A DNA stretch of 46,313 nucleotides from Chryseobacterium sp. (GCA_003248755.1 QFQW01000025.1:1-46313), one strand, 5' to 3'; counted from the stretch's first letter, positions 1 to 8,990 are shown. A program made the numbers and translations. The notes: generated from the letters alone by a model not told the origin.

Positions 1-180
1 TTATTCTAAGAGTGTACCAAACCACGAAGCCTCGCCTTTGCAAAAGGCAATCCTACAGATGTATGTTGATTGTATTTGAACATTGCTTCGATGTTTTTTT
101 ATTGGTTGAACTTGATTTTCAGGTGCAAATATAAAATTATTTTTCACAAACAAAAAAATATTTTTTATGGCGTAAATATT
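1..180. other. Window-edge segment without a complete gene
   Basis: No complete gene is visible. On the plus strand a frame is open from base 2 and stops with TGA at 77-79, so it could be the C-terminal tail of a gene outside the window, but 25 residues are too few to identify. A hairpin with a T-run follows it directly. An inverted repeat (GCCTTT, loop GCA, AAAGGC) lies at about 35-49. The stretch 105-180 is AT-rich and holds nothing I can name. Confidence 0.3.
79..100 (+). terminator. Intrinsic terminator of an upstream plus-strand gene
   Basis: A 7-bp stem (AACATTG and CGATGTT, one G-T pair) with a 3-base loop is followed by five further T residues. The T-run is on the plus strand only. 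It would end a transcript entering from the left edge. Confidence 0.5.
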
Positions 181-648
181 TTAATATCTCGTTCTAGGAA
201 AAATTCCTTTTTTACGCAGAGAATCAAGGCTTTTATTCCAATACATTTGATTTTGTAAAACGTTTGGATTCGAAATTTTGTCGAAACCATTCATTTTATC
301 GAAAATGAAAGTGATAATTACGGGTAAATTATCTTCACTTTTTTTGATAGTGAATTGAATGTACTTCTGTTTTTGACTTGGAATAATGGAGGTTGTATCT
401 TTTATTATCATTTGTTTTAGCAAACTGTCAATTCTCAATTCAGTGTAATGTTTATTTATAAAAAATGCGTCTGAAGCTATCGCGCCAGAAAAAATGCCTT
501 GTTCCCAAAACAAACTTGGAATTTTTTCAATATCATTATCCTTAATATTTGAAAAATAATTATTAACAACCATTTTCATCTTCTCATCATTTTTGCTTTG
601 TGATTCACAAGAGAAAAGAAATATTAAAGCAATTATAAAATATTTCAT
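181..648 (-). CDS. Small lipoprotein of unknown function
   Basis: The 155-residue product starts with a short hydrophobic signal and a cysteine (LIFLFSCES, Cys at about 14), which fits a lipoprotein signal peptide. The mature part is charged and mostly hydrophilic, with no domain I recognise. Its size and the early NYFSNIKDND segment loosely recall small NTF2-like or DUF4878-type lipoproteins, but this is a weak resemblance. It lies 20 bp downstream of the methylmalonyl-CoA mutase gene on the same strand and is probably cotranscribed. A functional tie to the mutase is not evident. Confidence 0.6.
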   Translation of the reverse strand: MKYFIIALIFLFSCESQSKNDEKMKMVVNNYFSNIKDNDIEKIPSLFWEQGIFSGAIASDAFFINKHYTELRIDSLLKQMIIKDTTSIIPSQKQKYIQFTIKKSEDNLPVIITFIFDKMNGFDKISNPNVLQNQMYWNKSLDSLRKKGIFPRTRY

Positions 649-668
649 TACTCAATAATTTTATATTT

Positions 669-2792
669 TTAAGCTAAAAATTTTTCCAAAATCTCCACTG
701 CACATTTCGGTAAATTAGTTCCGGGACCGAAAATAAAATCTGCACCATTGGCATATAAAAATTCATAATCCTGTTGCGGAATTACACCACCAACAACGAT
801 GGTAATATCATCTGCGCCCAGTTTTTTCAACTCTTCGACCACTTGTGGAACGAGTGTTTTGTGACCGGCAGCCAAAGACGAAACGCCTAAAATATGGATG
901 TCATTTTCAACCGCCTGTTTTGCAACCTCTTCTGGCGTTTGGAACAATGGCGCAACATCTACATCAAATCCCATATCCGCAAATGCTGTAGCAACTACTT
1001 TTGCACCTCGGTCGTGACCATCCTGCCCCATTTTGGCCACCATAATTCTTGGTCGTCTTCCTTCTGCATCTTCGAATTTCTGACTTAATAAAACTGCTTT
1101 TTCAAAGTATTCATTTTTTCCTGCATTCATAGCGTAAACTCCTGATATGGTTCTGATATTGGCTTTGTAACGTCCGAAGCTTTCTTCCATTGCGTCACTC
1201 ATTTCACCAAGTGTTACTCTTCTGCGGGCTGCTTCTATACAAAGTTCGAGAAGATTTCCATTGCCTGTTTTTGCACAATCTCGAATTTTATTTAATATTT
1301 GGCTCACCGCCTCGGTGTTACGTTCGGCTTTTATTTTTTCCAGTCGTTCGATTTGTTTTCGGCGGACTTCTGTATTATCGATGTCGAGAATATCGATGTC
1401 GGTTTGTTTTAGATTGGATTTGAAGGAATTAACACCGATGATAAATTCTTCTCCACTATCTATTTTCGCTTGTTTTCTCGCGGCAGCTTCCTCGATTCTC
1501 ATTTTCGGGATTCCGGCTTCGATGGCTTTGGTCATTCCGCCTTCTTTTTCGACCTCATCAATGTATTTCATTGCTTCGTCAATCATTTGTTGAGTCAGAG
1601 ATTCAACTAAATGACTTCCGCCCATTGGGTCAACAACGTCGCAAATTCCGCTTTCTTGCTGAAGAATAATTTGGGTATTTCTGGCAATTTTTGCAGAATA
1701 ATCGGTTGGAAGAGCGATCGCTTCATCCAAAGCATTTGTGTGAAGAGATTGTGTTCCGCCTAAAGCCGAAGACAATGCTTCAATGGCCGTTCTTGTGATA
1801 TTATTGAAAGGTTCTTGTTCTGTTAAAGACCATCCGGATGTTTGGGAATGCGTTCTTAAGGCTAAAGATTTTTGATTCTGAGGATTGAACTGTGTCAAAA
1901 GATTGGCCCAAATATATCGTGCCGCACGCATTTTGGCAATTTCCATAAAATGATTCATTCCGATGGCCCAGAAAAAGGACAATCTTGGCGCAAAATCATC
2001 GACGTTCATTCCGGCTTTGATTCCTGTTCTGACATATTCCAGACCGTCTGCTAAAGTGTAAGCCATTTCCAAAACCGGCGTTGCCCCGGCTTCCTGCATA
2101 TGATAACCGGAAATAGAAATTGAGTTAAATTTCGGGATATTTTTGGAAGTGTATTCGAAAATATCGGCTATAATTTTCATTGATGGCGTTGGTGGATAAA
2201 TGTAGGTATTCCGGACCATAAATTCTTTCAGAATATCATTCTGGATTGTTCCTGACAGTTTATCCTGCGAAACACCCTGTTCTTCTGCAGCAATAATATA
2301 GAAAGATAAAATCGGCAAAACGGCACCGTTCATTGTCATAGAAACCGAAATCTCATCCAAAGGAATCTGGTCAAACAAAATCTTCATATCCTCAACCGAA
2401 TCAATCGCAACACCTGCTTTTCCAACGTCGCCAACGACCCTTGCGTGGTCGGAATCGTAACCTCTATGTGTTGCCAAATCAAACGCTACTGAAAGACCTT
2501 TTTGCCCGGCTTGGAGATTTCGTCTGTAAAAAGCGTTGGATTCTTCTGCTGTGGAAAATCCTGCGTATTGACGAATCGTCCAAGGTTTCTGAACGTACAT
2601 CGTAGAATATGGGCCACGGAGAAAAGGCGCAATACCTGCGGAACCATCCAAAATGCTTTTGTTTTTTACATCTTCAGCATTGTATTTTGATTTTAGTTCC
2701 AAACCGTCTTTTTCAAACGAATAATTTTCTGAATTGGAATTGAATTCAATGTTTTGAAAATCAGGGTTTTGGGTTTTTATTTTGTGGCGCAT
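669..2792 (-). CDS. scpA: Methylmalonyl-CoA mutase, large (catalytic) subunit
   Basis: The 707-residue enzyme interconverts methylmalonyl-CoA and succinyl-CoA with adenosylcobalamin, linking propionate metabolism to the TCA cycle in the cytoplasm. The N-terminal TIM-barrel half contains RGPYSTMY and the segment TIRQYAGFSTAEESNAFYRR typical of the family. The C-terminal cobalamin domain starts near residue 580 and carries the base-off binding motif GQDGHDRG (His about 593), followed by GVSSLAAGH and VVGGVIP. Length matches large subunits. The ATG at 2792 is supported by an intergenic region upstream. The non-catalytic small subunit, often the adjacent gene in Bacteroidetes, is not in this window. 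Confidence 0.95.
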   Translation of the reverse strand: MRHKIKTQNPDFQNIEFNSNSENYSFEKDGLELKSKYNAEDVKNKSILDGSAGIAPFLRGPYSTMYVQKPWTIRQYAGFSTAEESNAFYRRNLQAGQKGLSVAFDLATHRGYDSDHARVVGDVGKAGVAIDSVEDMKILFDQIPLDEISVSMTMNGAVLPILSFYIIAAEEQGVSQDKLSGTIQNDILKEFMVRNTYIYPPTPSMKIIADIFEYTSKNIPKFNSISISGYHMQEAGATPVLEMAYTLADGLEYVRTGIKAGMNVDDFAPRLSFFWAIGMNHFMEIAKMRAARYIWANLLTQFNPQNQKSLALRTHSQTSGWSLTEQEPFNNITRTAIEALSSALGGTQSLHTNALDEAIALPTDYSAKIARNTQIILQQESGICDVVDPMGGSHLVESLTQQMIDEAMKYIDEVEKEGGMTKAIEAGIPKMRIEEAAARKQAKIDSGEEFIIGVNSFKSNLKQTDIDILDIDNTEVRRKQIERLEKIKAERNTEAVSQILNKIRDCAKTGNGNLLELCIEAARRRVTLGEMSDAMEESFGRYKANIRTISGVYAMNAGKNEYFEKAVLLSQKFEDAEGRRPRIMVAKMGQDGHDRGAKVVATAFADMGFDVDVAPLFQTPEEVAKQAVENDIHILGVSSLAAGHKTLVPQVVEELKKLGADDITIVVGGVIPQQDYEFLYANGADFIFGPGTNLPKCAVEILEKFLA

Positions 2793-3266
2793 TTTTCTTC
2801 TTGTCTTCTGAAATTAAATATAAGAAATTTTAATAAATGGGTAAATTGGATTTTAACGCAAAGGCACGAAAGGTTTTTATGCAATTCTATGTTTTTAAGG
2901 CACAAAGATTTGACTTTGTCAAATTTTATTACAATGTTCTTTGTGAAAGACTTTTGTGTCTTTGTGGTTTCTATCTAGCGACAATTTGTCATTATTTTTT
3001 GGATGGTCTTTTTTTTGAGAAAATGTGTTTGGACTGCAAAACTTGCGACAGGGATAGTAGTGGAAATCCTTTTGCTTTTTAGATTCTTCACTTCGTTCGG
3101 AATGACAAATGTTCTAAAAGCAAAAGATTGCAACGGATAGTCCGGTGACAAAATAGCGCAGGGGAAAGCTTTGGCTTTTGGCAGTCGCCCTAATTGTGTT
3201 GGAGAGTTTGAGGATGGGAGAGTTTGGGATTTTGAGAGTAAATAATTAACAAAAAATAAAATAAAT
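2793..3266. other. 474-bp intergenic region rich in repeats
   Basis: This divergent region separates the mutase and htpG genes. It contains a palindromic element (2853-2970), an ACAATTTGTCA site (2981-2991) and a second repeat-like segment (about 3081-3200) with a CTTCACTTCGTTCGGAATGA core that recurs in altered form near 32736. Short ORFs exist on both strands but none has a credible start or protein-like composition. I found no clear -33/-7 promoter for htpG; the last 60 bp before its ATG are AT-rich. Confidence 0.5.
2853..2970. repeat. Palindromic intergenic repeat, copy A
   Basis: The left arm (from about 2856, CGCAAAGGCACGAAAGG) is matched in inverted form by the right arm ending near 2970 (CTTTTGTGTCTTTGTGG). 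A nested pair, GCACAAAGA near 2900 and TCTTTGTG near 2940, lies inside. The arms and nested layout resemble the element at 37561-37703. A MITE-like or REP-like origin is inferred. Confidence 0.55.
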
Positions 3267-5156
3267 ATGGCAACAGGAAGTATTAATGTATCGGTGGAGA
3301 ATATTTTTCCGCTTATCAAAAAGTTTCTTTACAGTGACCACGAAATTTTTCTGCGTGAGCTGATTTCTAACGCAACGGATGCGACGACGAAGCTAAAGCA
3401 TTTGACAACAATTGGTGAAGCGAAGGTTGAATATGGCAACCCGATAATTGAAGTTAAAATTGATAAAGATGCGAAAACGCTGACTATCAAAGACCAGGGA
3501 ATCGGGATGACTGGTGAAGAGGTTGAGAAATATATCAATCAGGTGGCTTTTTCCGGAGCCGAGGAATTTCTGGAAAAATATAAAGATTCTGCTAAAGATG
3601 CCGGTATTATCGGGCATTTTGGTCTTGGATTTTATTCGGCGTTTATGGTGGCGGAGAAAGTGGAAATCTTGACTAAATCTTACAAGGAAGATGCGAAAGC
3701 AGTTCGCTGGGTTTGTGACGGAAGTCCGGAATATACGCTTGAAGAAACGGAAAAAGCTGACAGAGGAACGGAAATTATTCTTCATATCGCAGATGATTCT
3801 ACGGAGTTTTTGGAGGAATTCAGAATCCGTGAGCTTTTGACAAAGTATAATAAATTCAATCAGATTCCAATTAAATTTGGTACTAAAACTGAGACTTTGC
3901 CTTTGCCGGAAGGTGCTGCTGAAGATGCGAAACCGGAAACAATTGAAGTTGATAATATCATCAACAATACCAATCCGGCCTGGACAAAAGCGCCTTCCGA
4001 ACTTAAAGATGAGGATTACAACAATTTCTACCGAGAATTGTATCCGATGCAGTTTGAAGACCCGTTGTTCCATATCCATCTGAATGTGGATTATCCGTTC
4101 AACCTGACAGGTGTTTTGTTCTTCCCGAAACTAGGGAATAATCTAAATATCGAGAAAGATAAAATACAATTGTATCAAAATCAGGTTTTTGTGACAGATG
4201 AGGTGAAGGGTATTGTTCCTGATTTCCTGATGTTGTTGAGAGGTGTGATTGATTCTCCGGACATTCCGCTGAACGTTTCCCGTTCTTATTTGCAGGCTGA
4301 CGGCGCAGTGAAGAAAATCTCTTCTTACATCACGAAAAAAGTGGCGGACAAAATGGTTTCATTAATCAATGACAACCGTGAAGATTACGAAAAGAAATGG
4401 AATGATATCAAAATCGTTATCGAATACGGAATGATTTCCGAAGATAAATTCTATGAAAAATCTGACAAGTTTGCGCTTTATCCAACAACGGATAACAACT
4501 ATTATCTTTGGAATGAATTGATTGAAAAAATCAAACCAACTCAAACGGATAAAGATGGAAAGACCGTGATTCTTTACGCAAACAATGCGGATGAGCAACA
4601 CAGTTACATAGAGTCTGCGAAAGAAAAAGGTTATGAGGTTCTGTTATTGGATTCTCCTATTGTTCCGCACCTTATCCAGAAATTAGAAGCATCAAAAGAG
4701 AATGTTTCTTTTGCGAGAGTGGATGCTGACCATATCAACAACCTTATCAAAAAAGATGAGCCTAAGATTTCTAAACTAAATGATTCGGATAAAGAGACTT
4801 TGAAGAAGGAGATTGAAGAATCGATCAATGACCAGAAGTTTACCGTTCAGCTGGAAGATTTGGATTCTACGGATGCGCCGTTTACATTGACTCAGCCGGA
4901 GTTTTTCAGAAGGATGAAAGATATGCAGGCGACTGGCGGTGGCGGAATGTTTGCAATGGGTGGTTTCCCGGAGATGTATAATCTGGTGGTGAATGCTAAC
5001 TCAAATTTCGCTGAGGAATTATTGAAAAAAGATAATGCTGATGATAAAAAAGTGATGATCAATCAGGCTTTGGATTTGGCAAAATTGTCTCAGAATCTTT
5101 TGAAAGGAAAAGAGCTGACAGATTTTATCAAGCGTAGTTTTGAGAGCTTGAAGTAA
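3267..5156 (+). CDS. htpG: Chaperone protein HtpG (bacterial Hsp90)
   Basis: The 629-residue ATP-dependent chaperone is close to the usual length. The N-terminal GHKL ATPase domain shows ELISNATDA (Glu31, Asn35), DQGIGMT and the lid segment GHFGLGFYSAFMVA, with RGTEI closing the domain. The middle domain holds the conserved NVSRSYLQ. The C-terminal dimerisation part is divergent and glycine/methionine-rich around GGGGMFAMGG, which is common in Bacteroidetes homologues. It acts in the cytosol on partly folded clients. The start ATGGCAACAGG is preceded by an A-rich leader rather than a Shine-Dalgarno site. A strong bidirectional terminator follows. Confidence 0.97.
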   Translation: MATGSINVSVENIFPLIKKFLYSDHEIFLRELISNATDATTKLKHLTTIGEAKVEYGNPIIEVKIDKDAKTLTIKDQGIGMTGEEVEKYINQVAFSGAEEFLEKYKDSAKDAGIIGHFGLGFYSAFMVAEKVEILTKSYKEDAKAVRWVCDGSPEYTLEETEKADRGTEIILHIADDSTEFLEEFRIRELLTKYNKFNQIPIKFGTKTETLPLPEGAAEDAKPETIEVDNIINNTNPAWTKAPSELKDEDYNNFYRELYPMQFEDPLFHIHLNVDYPFNLTGVLFFPKLGNNLNIEKDKIQLYQNQVFVTDEVKGIVPDFLMLLRGVIDSPDIPLNVSRSYLQADGAVKKISSYITKKVADKMVSLINDNREDYEKKWNDIKIVIEYGMISEDKFYEKSDKFALYPTTDNNYYLWNELIEKIKPTQTDKDGKTVILYANNADEQHSYIESAKEKGYEVLLLDSPIVPHLIQKLEASKENVSFARVDADHINNLIKKDEPKISKLNDSDKETLKKEIEESINDQKFTVQLEDLDSTDAPFTLTQPEFFRRMKDMQATGGGGMFAMGGFPEMYNLVVNANSNFAEELLKKDNADDKKVMINQALDLAKLSQNLLKGKELTDFIKRSFESLK

Positions 5157-5178
5157 AAACTTAAATATGATGTAAACA

Positions 5179-5208
5179 AAAAAGGAACTCAAATTTGAGT
5201 TCCTTTTT
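5179..5208. terminator. Bidirectional terminator between htpG and the tail-specific protease gene
   Basis: A perfect 15-bp palindrome is centred at 5193/5194 (AAGGAACTCAAA and its complement), flanked by A-run and T-run on either side. It serves both convergent genes; the protease stop codon begins at 5212. Confidence 0.85.
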
Positions 5209-5209
5209 G

Positions 5210-7330
5210 TTATTTGATTTTCGAAAGTACATCTACCGTTTCTTCCAGATAGAAATCCCGTTCAAGATTTTTTCTCCAGTTTTCTGTTTTCTTGGCAAAA
5301 GCCTCGTCTTTTTTGATTCTTTCCGCTTCGTCCGGGTGAATCGTAAATTTCAGTCCATTATTGAATTTATCCAGACCTTTGAATTTTTCGATTTGAGCTT
5401 TACGCGTTTTCATCAGCTCATTGAATTTGGTTTGGTTCAGAGTGATGGTTTCTTCTTTATCAAGCGCTTCTTTCCATTCAGCAGACTCCTGTAACATTTT
5501 GTAGTTTTTGTTATCAGCCAATTGCTTGTCCAGTTCTGCCTGCAATTGAGGAATATTAAGCCCGGTCAATTTTTTATAAGAAGTCGTTTCGATTTTGTCC
5601 CAAGGCAAAGCGAATTGGTCAAAACGTTCTCCAACATCTGAATAAGAGAAGAAATCCTTCATTTTAAGGTCAGATTCCACGCCTTTTCTTTGAGTAGATT
5701 CTCCCGTGATTCTGTAGAATTTCTGAATCGTCAGTTTCAAAGCTCCGAAATCGTCATTCGTATTCAGGAATCTGTTAAGTTCCACAAAAGTCTGTACGGT
5801 TCCTTTCCCGAAAGACTGTGGAGAGCCCACTATTGCTGCTCTTCCATAATCCTGCATTGCTCCTGCAAGAATTTCTGAGGCAGAAGCCGATAATTCGTTT
5901 TGCATGATTACAAGCGGACCTGTCCAGATAGGTTCGTTAGATTTATTGCTCAAAGTCTGAACTTTTCCACGACTGTCTTTTACCTGAACATAAGGACCTG
6001 CGTTCATAAACAATCCCATGATATCGCCAACCTCTGTCAAAGAACCTCCACCATTGCTTCTAAGGTCAAGAATGATTCCTTCTACATTTTCTTTTTTAAG
6101 TTTGATTAGTTCTGCTTTGATATCGTCAGAAGCATTTCTGCCTTTTGGGTCTTCAAAATCTACGTTGAAGCTTGGAAGGTAAATGAATCCATATTTTTTT
6201 CCGTTTTTAGCAGTTACAGCAATACTTCTTGCAAAAGTATCTTCAATAGCCACTTCTTCACGAATCATCGTTACTTCTTTAATAGTCTTATCTTTTTTCT
6301 CAACGGTCAAAGTAACAGGTGTTCCCTTTTCTCCACGGATTAACCGAACCGCTTCGTCAGACAACATTCCGACAACATTAACTGGTTCTTCATTCGGCTT
6401 AGATTTTACTTTAAGGATTTTATCGCCGGAAGTCAGTTGTTTTGATTTCCATGCTGGTGCGCCGATTGTCAATTCTCCAAGATATAGGTAACCTCTTTTT
6501 TCCTGAATTAAAGCACCAATGCCAATCACTTTTCCGGTGAATTGCATATCAAATTCCTCTTTGTTTTTCGGAGAGAAATAGTTGGTGTGCGGGTCAAAAA
6601 CTTCTGTGTAAGCGTTCATATAAACTGTAAACCAGTCCATTTTTTTTCTCTTCTTGAATCTTCTGAAAGAATCTGTAATCAAATCTTTTACTTCAGCGGT
6701 CGCTTTTTCACGCTTCTTTTCAGCGGAAAGAGGCGCATATTTTATTGTATCCGGAAGTTTATTATTAACTACAGAATCTTTTTTCTTCTTCTGTGCTTCT
6801 TCCTTACTGGTTAGAGTTTCAATTTCCTGAAGGATATTATACTTGATATATTTTTTCCATTCTTCGCGTTGTTGTTTTGCATCAACAGGATTCACTCTTT
6901 TCTTTGGTTCAAGAATCAACTCATCATTTTCATCAAGATTGATTGGCTTAGAAAGAATATCCTGAGTCATTTTATCGATTTCATCAACTCTTTGATAAAG
7001 TCTGTCAACCGTTAATTTATAGAAAACAAGATTTCCGTTGTTCAGATAATCATCCAGCTTTGTATTGTGCTTTTTAAATTCATCAATATCAGATTGAAGA
7101 AAATATCGTTTGGAAGCATCTATATCTTCAAGATATTTGTCATAAACATCCTGAGAATAAGCATCATTGATTGGTTTTGGACTGTAATGAAGATAGGAAA
7201 GTGTATTTTTCACGCTGACCATGATGGTCTGCATTTTTTCATCATCATTTTGTGGAGAATTGAAACAGAACATCAGCGTCATAAGAGGCGCAAACATCAG
7301 CAGTTTCTTGAACTTGATTTTTTTGAACAT
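5210..7330 (-). CDS. prc: Carboxy-terminal processing (tail-specific) protease, S41 family
   Basis: The 706-residue periplasmic serine protease cleaves proteins from exposed nonpolar C-termini. An N-terminal hydrophobic signal (residues 10-23) includes a Cys at 22, but the preceding Phe does not fit a good lipobox. A PDZ domain spans about 255-345. The S41 core has SASASEI with catalytic Ser483, Asp494 and the lysine of FGKGTVQ (Lys509), placed as in E. coli Tsp. A C-terminal Prc-type extension (DUF3340-like) completes the protein. Length is close to Tsp (682 residues). A TAAATTTG -7 element lies upstream on the minus strand. Confidence 0.93.
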   Translation of the reverse strand: MFKKIKFKKLLMFAPLMTLMFCFNSPQNDDEKMQTIMVSVKNTLSYLHYSPKPINDAYSQDVYDKYLEDIDASKRYFLQSDIDEFKKHNTKLDDYLNNGNLVFYKLTVDRLYQRVDEIDKMTQDILSKPINLDENDELILEPKKRVNPVDAKQQREEWKKYIKYNILQEIETLTSKEEAQKKKKDSVVNNKLPDTIKYAPLSAEKKREKATAEVKDLITDSFRRFKKRKKMDWFTVYMNAYTEVFDPHTNYFSPKNKEEFDMQFTGKVIGIGALIQEKRGYLYLGELTIGAPAWKSKQLTSGDKILKVKSKPNEEPVNVVGMLSDEAVRLIRGEKGTPVTLTVEKKDKTIKEVTMIREEVAIEDTFARSIAVTAKNGKKYGFIYLPSFNVDFEDPKGRNASDDIKAELIKLKKENVEGIILDLRSNGGGSLTEVGDIMGLFMNAGPYVQVKDSRGKVQTLSNKSNEPIWTGPLVIMQNELSASASEILAGAMQDYGRAAIVGSPQSFGKGTVQTFVELNRFLNTNDDFGALKLTIQKFYRITGESTQRKGVESDLKMKDFFSYSDVGERFDQFALPWDKIETTSYKKLTGLNIPQLQAELDKQLADNKNYKMLQESAEWKEALDKEETITLNQTKFNELMKTRKAQIEKFKGLDKFNNGLKFTIHPDEAERIKKDEAFAKKTENWRKNLERDFYLEETVDVLSKIK

Positions 7331-7402
7331 ATAATTTTAAATCTGTACTTGTATTAGTATTTTTTTTGTTTTGAATGTTACGAAGATATTCAAAAACGAA
7401 AC

Positions 7403-7410
7403 CAAATTTA
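7403..7410 (-). promoter_or_regulatory. Putative -7 box of the tail-specific protease gene
   Basis: Read on the minus strand the site is TAAATTTG, an exact match to the Bacteroidetes TAnnTTTG -7 consensus, about 73 bp before the ATG. No good -33 TTG was found at the usual distance. Confidence 0.45.
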
Positions 7411-7444
7411 ACACCTTATTTTAATTAAAGTATTATAAATTGGT

Positions 7445-7452
7445 TATTTTTG
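7445..7452 (+). promoter_or_regulatory. Putative -7 box of surE
   Basis: TATTTTTG matches TAnnTTTG exactly, 50 bp before the chosen surE start at 7503. It is one reason to prefer that start to the upstream in-frame ATG at 7440, which would precede the promoter. Confidence 0.4.
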
Positions 7453-7502
7453 AGAGATTTTTCAAAAATCCACAAAAAAGAAAAAATATAAAAAGAAAAC
7501 TT

Positions 7503-8267
7503 ATGAACAGACCATTGATATTGGTAACCAATGATGACGGAATTACTGCGCCCGGAATTAGAAAATTAATCAGCATAGTCAACGAAATTGGAGACGTTAT
7601 TGTAGTTGCCCCCAATTCTCCTCAAAGTGGAAAAGGCCATGCTATCACCATCAACTCAACTCTAAGCTTCGAGGAGTTGAATCTTGAAGGACCTCAGAAA
7701 GATTTCTCTTGCTCCGGAACGCCTGTGGATTGTGTAAAAATGGCGTTAGATAAAATTCTTCCGAGAAAACCGGATTTAGTAGTTTCAGGAATCAATCACG
7801 GGGCAAATTCCTCTATCAATGTAATCTACTCCGGAACAATGTCTGCCGCTGTAGAAGCAGGAGTGGAAGGTTTACAAGCTATAGGCTTTTCTCTTTCTGA
7901 TTTGAAATGGGAAGCGGATTTTGACCAGGCAGAAGAATTTATCAGAGATATTATTCTTAAAACCCTGGAAAACCCAATGCCAAAAGGTGTTGTTCTTAAT
8001 GTTAATATTCCAAAATTGAACAAAGCAGAAATCAAAGGCATCAAAGTTTGTAAACAAGCTAATGCTAAATGGGAAGAAAGTTTTGATGAAAGAACCAATC
8101 CGCACGGAAGAAAATATTACTGGCTGACCGGTTACTTCAATAATATGGATGAATCCGAGGATGCAGACGAAACAGCACTTGCTAATGGATATGTCAGTAT
8201 TGTTCCTGTGAAATTTGATTTGACAGCCTACGAATATATGAATAAGTTGAATTCTATTTATCAATAA
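7503..8267 (+). CDS. surE: 5'/3'-nucleotidase SurE
   Basis: The 254-residue metal-dependent phosphatase removes phosphate from nucleoside monophosphates. The N-terminus has the SurE metal-binding motif VTNDDG (Asp11, Asp12), then NSPQSGKGHA and SGINHGANSS. The usual family length is about 250 residues. The reading frame is open from 7440, but conservation begins at MNRPLILVTNDDG, so 7503 is taken as the start. A Crp/Fnr-type gene begins 10 bp downstream on the same strand, which suggests a two-gene transcript. Confidence 0.95.
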   Translation: MNRPLILVTNDDGITAPGIRKLISIVNEIGDVIVVAPNSPQSGKGHAITINSTLSFEELNLEGPQKDFSCSGTPVDCVKMALDKILPRKPDLVVSGINHGANSSINVIYSGTMSAAVEAGVEGLQAIGFSLSDLKWEADFDQAEEFIRDIILKTLENPMPKGVVLNVNIPKLNKAEIKGIKVCKQANAKWEESFDERTNPHGRKYYWLTGYFNNMDESEDADETALANGYVSIVPVKFDLTAYEYMNKLNSIYQ

Positions 8268-8277
8268 AAAACAATGA

Positions 8278-8847
8278 ATGGAGTTTGTAAAACAATTTTT
8301 TCTTTCCAAGAATATCTCTCTTACTGATAAGGATTGGGAAGAGTTTCGAGATAAAAATCAACGATTCGAGTATAAAAAAGGTGATCTTATTTTAAAAAAA
8401 GGTGAAGTAGATGATTATCTTTCAATCGTTGAAGAAGGGGCAGCAAGACTTTTTTTTACAAAAGAGAATAAAGAACTCACTATCCGATTTGTCTTCAAGT
8501 ATGAATATCTTACAGCATATGATTCTTTCACACAAAGAACACCTTCCAGATGTGATGTGGAAGCCCTTACGGATATGGTTGTATGGAGATTACAGTATGA
8601 TGATTTACAAGATTTGTACAAAAGACATAACGTTGGTAATCTGGTAGGAAGATTGATTATAGAGAAGCTATATGTTGAAAAATTAAATAGAGAGCTCTCT
8701 TTTCTGAGCGAAAGTGCAGAAGAAAGATATTTGAAATTGATGAAAGAGCATCCAATACTTTTTCAAAAAATTCCGCTCAAACATATTGCATCATATATGG
8801 GGATAACACCACAGGCTCTCAGTAGAATAAGAAGGCGAATTTCTTAA
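8278..8847 (+). CDS. Crp/Fnr family transcriptional regulator
   Basis: The 189-residue protein has an N-terminal cyclic-nucleotide-binding-like domain (about 30-120) with YKKGDLILKKGEVDD and ARLFF, followed by a dimerisation helix and a C-terminal helix-turn-helix at about 165-187 (IPLKHIASYMGITPQALSRI). It is typical of the shorter Crp/Fnr proteins common in Bacteroidetes. The canonical cAMP phosphate-binding signature is not clear and there are no Fnr-type cysteine clusters, so the ligand is unknown. It follows surE by 10 bp and probably shares its transcript. It could be a local regulator of nucleotide or stress metabolism, but targets cannot be read from the sequence. Confidence 0.88.
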   Translation: MEFVKQFFLSKNISLTDKDWEEFRDKNQRFEYKKGDLILKKGEVDDYLSIVEEGAARLFFTKENKELTIRFVFKYEYLTAYDSFTQRTPSRCDVEALTDMVVWRLQYDDLQDLYKRHNVGNLVGRLIIEKLYVEKLNRELSFLSESAEERYLKLMKEHPILFQKIPLKHIASYMGITPQALSRIRRRIS

Positions 8848-8880
8848 CCGAGGTTCATTTCATTTAACATAATATTATCC

Positions 8881-8959
8881 TAAATTTGCAACAATCTATA
8901 TGATTAAAAAATCCAAATGAAGGAAAGAAAGCATTCAGTGGTTCACTGGGTGCTTTTTT
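8881..8959 (+). ncRNA. Possible small RNA or independent short transcript downstream of the Crp/Fnr gene
   Basis: TAAATTTG at 8881-8888 is an exact -7 consensus, and a strong intrinsic terminator ends at 8959, which would give a transcript of about 65 bases. Two tiny overlapping ORFs begin at 8900 and 8917. The -33 region is poor, so the terminator may simply belong to the crp transcript and the -7 match may be chance. Confidence 0.25.
8930..8959 (+). terminator. Intrinsic terminator after the Crp/Fnr gene
   Basis: An 11-bp stem (AGCATTCAGTG and CACTGGGTGCT, two G-T pairs) with loop GTT runs directly into six T residues. It ends the surE-crp transcript and any short transcript starting near 8894. 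Confidence 0.8.
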
Positions 8960-8990
8960 AAATGATAGATTGAAAGGGGTAATGACTAAT

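Noticed and set aside
1..100. 3' end of tmRNA or another known RNA
   Set aside because: No tRNA-like TTCGA arm, CCA end or resume tag was seen.
2793..3266. Cobalamin riboswitch before the methylmalonyl-CoA mutase gene
   Set aside because: No B12-box-like sequence was seen; the region is occupied by repeats.
2975..3319. 114-codon minus-strand ORF overlapping the htpG start
   Set aside because: It runs through repeat sequence and into htpG coding DNA; composition is not protein-like.
3393..4079. 228-codon minus-strand ORF inside htpG
   Set aside because: It is antisense to the conserved HtpG domains, rich in Phe/Ile/Arg as expected for the reverse frame, and has no recognisable motif.
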